Below, piece by piece: positions 50,872 through 53,776 of a DNA stretch of 53,776 nt. The translations under genes and the position numbers were made by a program. Under the pieces are notes generated by a model. That model made no database searches and had not been told where the DNA came from. It worked only from the letters and a program-made list of their open reading frames with translations. Position 1 is the first letter of the stretch. The number at the start of each line of letters is the position of its first letter. The stretch is taken from assembly GCA_002689455.1 (NCBI GenBank), contig NZGE01000015.1, forward strand, positions 1-53,776. Reading direction: 5' to 3'. The stretch is from Magnetococcales bacterium (lineage in GTDB: Bacteria; Pseudomonadota; Alphaproteobacteria; UBA2136).

Positions 50872-51771
50872 TCATTCTTCAAACACACTCATAACAGTTG
50901 GCTTAAACCATTTAGATTGAGGACTAAATCGGTGTGACTTCATAAAATAAAGCTTACCTTTTTCTATATCACCCACAACGTAATATGCTGTTGTTCCATC
51001 TTTGGAAAGCGAAACTTCAGCATGGTACATATTCACTCCTAAATTTTCTGGTTTACTACCAACCCAACCTTCGCCTTCTTTGTATATAGCTAGCATATTT
51101 CCTGCCGTATTATCACGGCTAAAACGTAGTTCATTGCGCCATACAAAGGGCTGGTCTTCCTTGGCAGATGTATTCACATCTCCTTTAACTTTTTCAGGTT
51201 TGCCCCATGTGGAGTCATTTATTCTTTTACTTTGCCAAATATCAAAACCCCCACTTCGGTTAGATGACCAATATAAAATTTTGCTTTCGGCATCATAATG
51301 AGGGTTAGTGTCAATTTTTTCACTATTAATGTTTAATGCCTCACCTTTACCCCATTCACCTTTTACATATTCAGCCTTATAGATATTAGACTCATATTGA
51401 TAAAAAATTTCATTTTCAGAGATCATTGCACAACAGTTTGCCTTGCCGTCATTTAGTGGAAAGTTAATCGCCTTGCTCCAATTACCATTTGCATCCTTAT
51501 ATTTAAAATAAAGATCACTATCACTCCACGGGTTTACATTATTTTTATGGTGCCCTTTAGGTCTAAAACCTGTCACTTTTAAATCATCTTTTCCCAGTAT
51601 GACCGAATTAAAAAAGTTATACCTTGTGTACATAAAAAGCATCATGTCTTCATTCGGTGAAACCCATAAGCTGTCAACCATACCACCTTTTAAAAATGAA
51701 TCATCACCCGCATAAACGCCTTGCGGGATGACACTTATAAGAGCTGTTAATGCAAGTTTAAACATGCTCAC
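50872..51771 (-). CDS. Exported PD40/WD40-like beta-propeller protein
   Basis: Signal peptide; repeats such as NPHYDAESKILYWSSNRSGGFDIWQSKRINDSTWGKPEKV. Confidence 0.75.
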   Translation of the reverse strand: MSMFKLALTALISVIPQGVYAGDDSFLKGGMVDSLWVSPNEDMMLFMYTRYNFFNSVILGKDDLKVTGFRPKGHHKNNVNPWSDSDLYFKYKDANGNWSKAINFPLNDGKANCCAMISENEIFYQYESNIYKAEYVKGEWGKGEALNINSEKIDTNPHYDAESKILYWSSNRSGGFDIWQSKRINDSTWGKPEKVKGDVNTSAKEDQPFVWRNELRFSRDNTAGNMLAIYKEGEGWVGSKPENLGVNMYHAEVSLSKDGTTAYYVVGDIEKGKLYFMKSHRFSPQSKWFKPTVMSVFEE

Positions 51772-52319
51772 TTTTTAAATACCTTATTCACCAAGTCATG
51801 CAAATTCTGAAAATAAGGTGCGCCTGTGGCAGCATATTCTTCGCTGGTGTGTTTACCAAGGTCATTCGGCACAAATGCAAAGTCTAGTTGTGCATTCTGC
51901 GCCGCGTAAAAGTCCCTTAAACTGTCTCCTACAACCAAAACATCATCTGGGTTTAAATTATGTTCTTTCATGCAATCAAACAACATGCCTGGCTTGGGTT
52001 TTGAGCAAGCACACTCAGCATCAACCAAATGCGGGCAGTGATAAAAAGCATCAATCGCTGCGTTTTCGCCTAACAAAGCATTCAATTTTTTATGAATTTC
52101 GGTTAATTCTTCCTCAGTTAAAAGCCCTTTGCCAATACAACGCTGTTGAGTAAAAACATACAGTTTCAGCCCCTTGTCCTTTAGCTTTTTCAAGCTTTCT
52201 TGAACAAATGGCAGCAGCGTTAAGTCATCAGCACATAAAACATAGCCTCCTTCACTTCGGCTCGTTGCATTTAGGGTACCGTCACGGTCAAAAATAATAG
52301 CTTTATATGTTTTGTTCAT
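51768..52319 (-). CDS. HAD-IIIA phosphatase, GmhB-like (D,D-heptose 1,7-bisphosphate phosphatase)
   Basis: IIFDRDGTLNATSRSEGGYV, FTQQRCIGKGLLTEEEL, HCPHLVDAECACSKPKPGM (Zn-loop cysteines), VVGDSLRDFYAAQNA. Confidence 0.85.
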   Translation of the reverse strand: MNKTYKAIIFDRDGTLNATSRSEGGYVLCADDLTLLPFVQESLKKLKDKGLKLYVFTQQRCIGKGLLTEEELTEIHKKLNALLGENAAIDAFYHCPHLVDAECACSKPKPGMLFDCMKEHNLNPDDVLVVGDSLRDFYAAQNAQLDFAFVPNDLGKHTSEEYAATGAPYFQNLHDLVNKVFKK

Positions 52320-52355
52320 GTTCTTACTTGCGCTTTAGCTTTATTTAAATTCATA

Positions 52356-53300
52356 ATGTCAGGATATAAAAAGAACAACAATAAGGCAATTTTTGAATTC
52401 ATGGACGCTTTGTTTATTGGCCATAACTACACCGATGTAACCTTCGTAACCGATTATATTCCAACAGGTGATGAAAAATACGTTGGCGATGATTACGCAT
52501 TTGGTGTGGGTGGTAACGCAGTTGTAGCAGCCTTTACCTGTGCAAAGTTTGGTTTAGATGCAGGGCTTATTACCCAAGTTGCCGACGACCGTTTAGGCGA
52601 CATTTTCCTACAACGGGCAGCAAGGCACGGTATTCGCATTTTTCCACGCACAGTAAATAAAAGCTCTTTATCACTTATTTTACCCAATGGCGGTGATAAA
52701 CGCGCTATTTTGCGTTGCCGTGATACGGACTATCTGACAAAACCGCATCAAGTACGTTTAAAAAACGTGGATGCTATTCATGTAGACGGTCACATGCCAC
52801 GCGTCGCTTTAGATGTTTTAAAAAAAGCACGCGACAAAGGCATTCTAACATCCTTAGATGGTGGCGCAGACCGCCCTTTAATTGATGATATTTTAGAATA
52901 TATAGACATTGCTGTGATGAGCGAAGATTTTTCTAAACAAAAGAAAATGACTGAAGAAGAAACCTTTGAATTTTTAAAAGGTAAAGGCGTTAAAGTTGCT
53001 GCCATCACCTATGGTTCCAAAGGTGTAAACGTTTACGAATTCGAAACAGGTAATCAATATCACATTGGATCAGTTCCTGTACCCCTCGAAAAAATAGTGG
53101 ACACCACAGGCGCAGGCGATGTTTTTCACGGTAGTTATTTATATTCTTACATTGAAAACCCTGAAAAACCTTGGGTTGAACACTTTAAATTTGCACGATG
53201 CGCTTCAGCACTTTGCATTCAACGTATGGGAGCAGAACCTGGCATTCCATTGCTTACAGAAGTGCAAGAGCTTTACGCCGAAACGGCAGACCTACCTTAA
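52356..53300 (+). CDS. PfkB-family carbohydrate kinase
   Basis: YAFGVGGNAVVAAFTCAKFG, ITYGSKGVNVYE, VDTTGAGDVFHGSYLYSY. Confidence 0.92.
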   Translation: MSGYKKNNNKAIFEFMDALFIGHNYTDVTFVTDYIPTGDEKYVGDDYAFGVGGNAVVAAFTCAKFGLDAGLITQVADDRLGDIFLQRAARHGIRIFPRTVNKSSLSLILPNGGDKRAILRCRDTDYLTKPHQVRLKNVDAIHVDGHMPRVALDVLKKARDKGILTSLDGGADRPLIDDILEYIDIAVMSEDFSKQKKMTEEETFEFLKGKGVKVAAITYGSKGVNVYEFETGNQYHIGSVPVPLEKIVDTTGAGDVFHGSYLYSYIENPEKPWVEHFKFARCASALCIQRMGAEPGIPLLTEVQELYAETADLP

Positions 53301-53370
53301 GTATTACAACACCTTACAAACCGAACGCCACCCTTTTGTGCAATTTATTCAAAAAAGGGTTAAAATTCGC

Positions 53371-53399
53371 TTGCAAAGACAAAATAACACCGTTATATT
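53371..53399 (+). promoter_or_regulatory. sigma70-type promoter for tRNA-Phe
   Basis: TTGCAA (53371-53376), 17-nt spacer, TATATT (53394-53399). Confidence 0.6.
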
Positions 53400-53429
53400 C
53401 CCCATTACCGATAACCAACGGTTTCCTGG

Positions 53430-53505
53430 GGGCAGGTAGCTCAGTTGGTAGAGCAAAGGATTGAAGCTCCTTGTGTCGGGGGTTCGATTCCCTCCCTGCC
53501 CACCA
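53430..53505 (+). tRNA. tRNA-Phe (GAA), CCA encoded
   Basis: GGGCAGG/CCTGCCC acceptor, AGCTCAGTTGGTAGAGC D arm, anticodon loop TTGAAGC, T arm TCGGGGGTTCGATTCCCTC. Confidence 0.95.
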
Positions 53506-53776
53506 TTCTTTATTAAATCAAACAGTTAAAAGTAAACTTACCTAAGTGAGACAAAAAGGTGAGACAAACTTGGCTTTTAATCCTACGTACATATGTCCAT
53601 AGTCACTGGCTATGAAATAATATCTAATCGTATAAACCATTCTTACACCCCTTATTTAATATAATAAAAATATTCATCCAATAATTTTTTTTTCAGAATC
53701 GCTATAAACACTAATTAATACCGATGTATTACTGATTAATGAATCGGAAGAGCAACTGTAACGCTTCTGCTTTGGG

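Noticed and set aside
53119-53464. ORFs 53119-53439 and 53198-53464
   Set aside because: They overlap the PfkB kinase in other frames and run into the tRNA-Phe gene and its promoter.

Overview
The window looks like a continuous, low-GC, alphaproteobacterial-type chromosomal segment, judged from gene families and gene order (e.g. proS-lolC/E-lolD-dnaE and thrB-rnhA-yqgE). It is mostly housekeeping: clpP, pheA, a GGDEF/EAL protein, dsbD-like, an AGCS symporter, ftsB-like, eno, kdsA, yqgE, rnhA, thrB, hemL, rlmE, a sugar/polysaccharide block (SIS isomerase, asnB, bi-domain oxidoreductase, UDP-sugar dehydrogenase), comEC, gltX, recN, bamD, DUF502, HAD, SrkA-like, MscS, dnaE, lolD, lolC/E, proS, efp, an IMPase, a gmhB-like HAD, a PfkB kinase, tRNA-Met(CAT) and tRNA-Phe(GAA). 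I saw no transposase, integrase or CRISPR array. The standout is the ORF at 46510-48153. It joins an N-terminal XRE/Cro-CI helix-turn-helix to an apparently full-length RuBisCO large-subunit-like (RLP) domain in which almost all canonical RuBisCO catalytic and metal-binding residues are replaced. This suggests a dead-enzyme fold reused as a sensor in a one-component transcription factor. The gene is flanked by two copies of an identical 19-bp sequence containing the palindrome TTTCATATATGAAA (46497-46515, overlapping the annotated start codon, and 48257-48275). An unusual nested inverted-repeat element built from ATACGCAT/ATGCGTAT units (48164-48250) follows its stop codon. Secondary observations are a DUF4440-like gene with an apparent in-frame nonsense codon (35793-36152), a TTGTCAA-rich divergent promoter region (26107-26223), and a degenerate EAL domain. 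All family calls are by eye from the translations; no searches were run.
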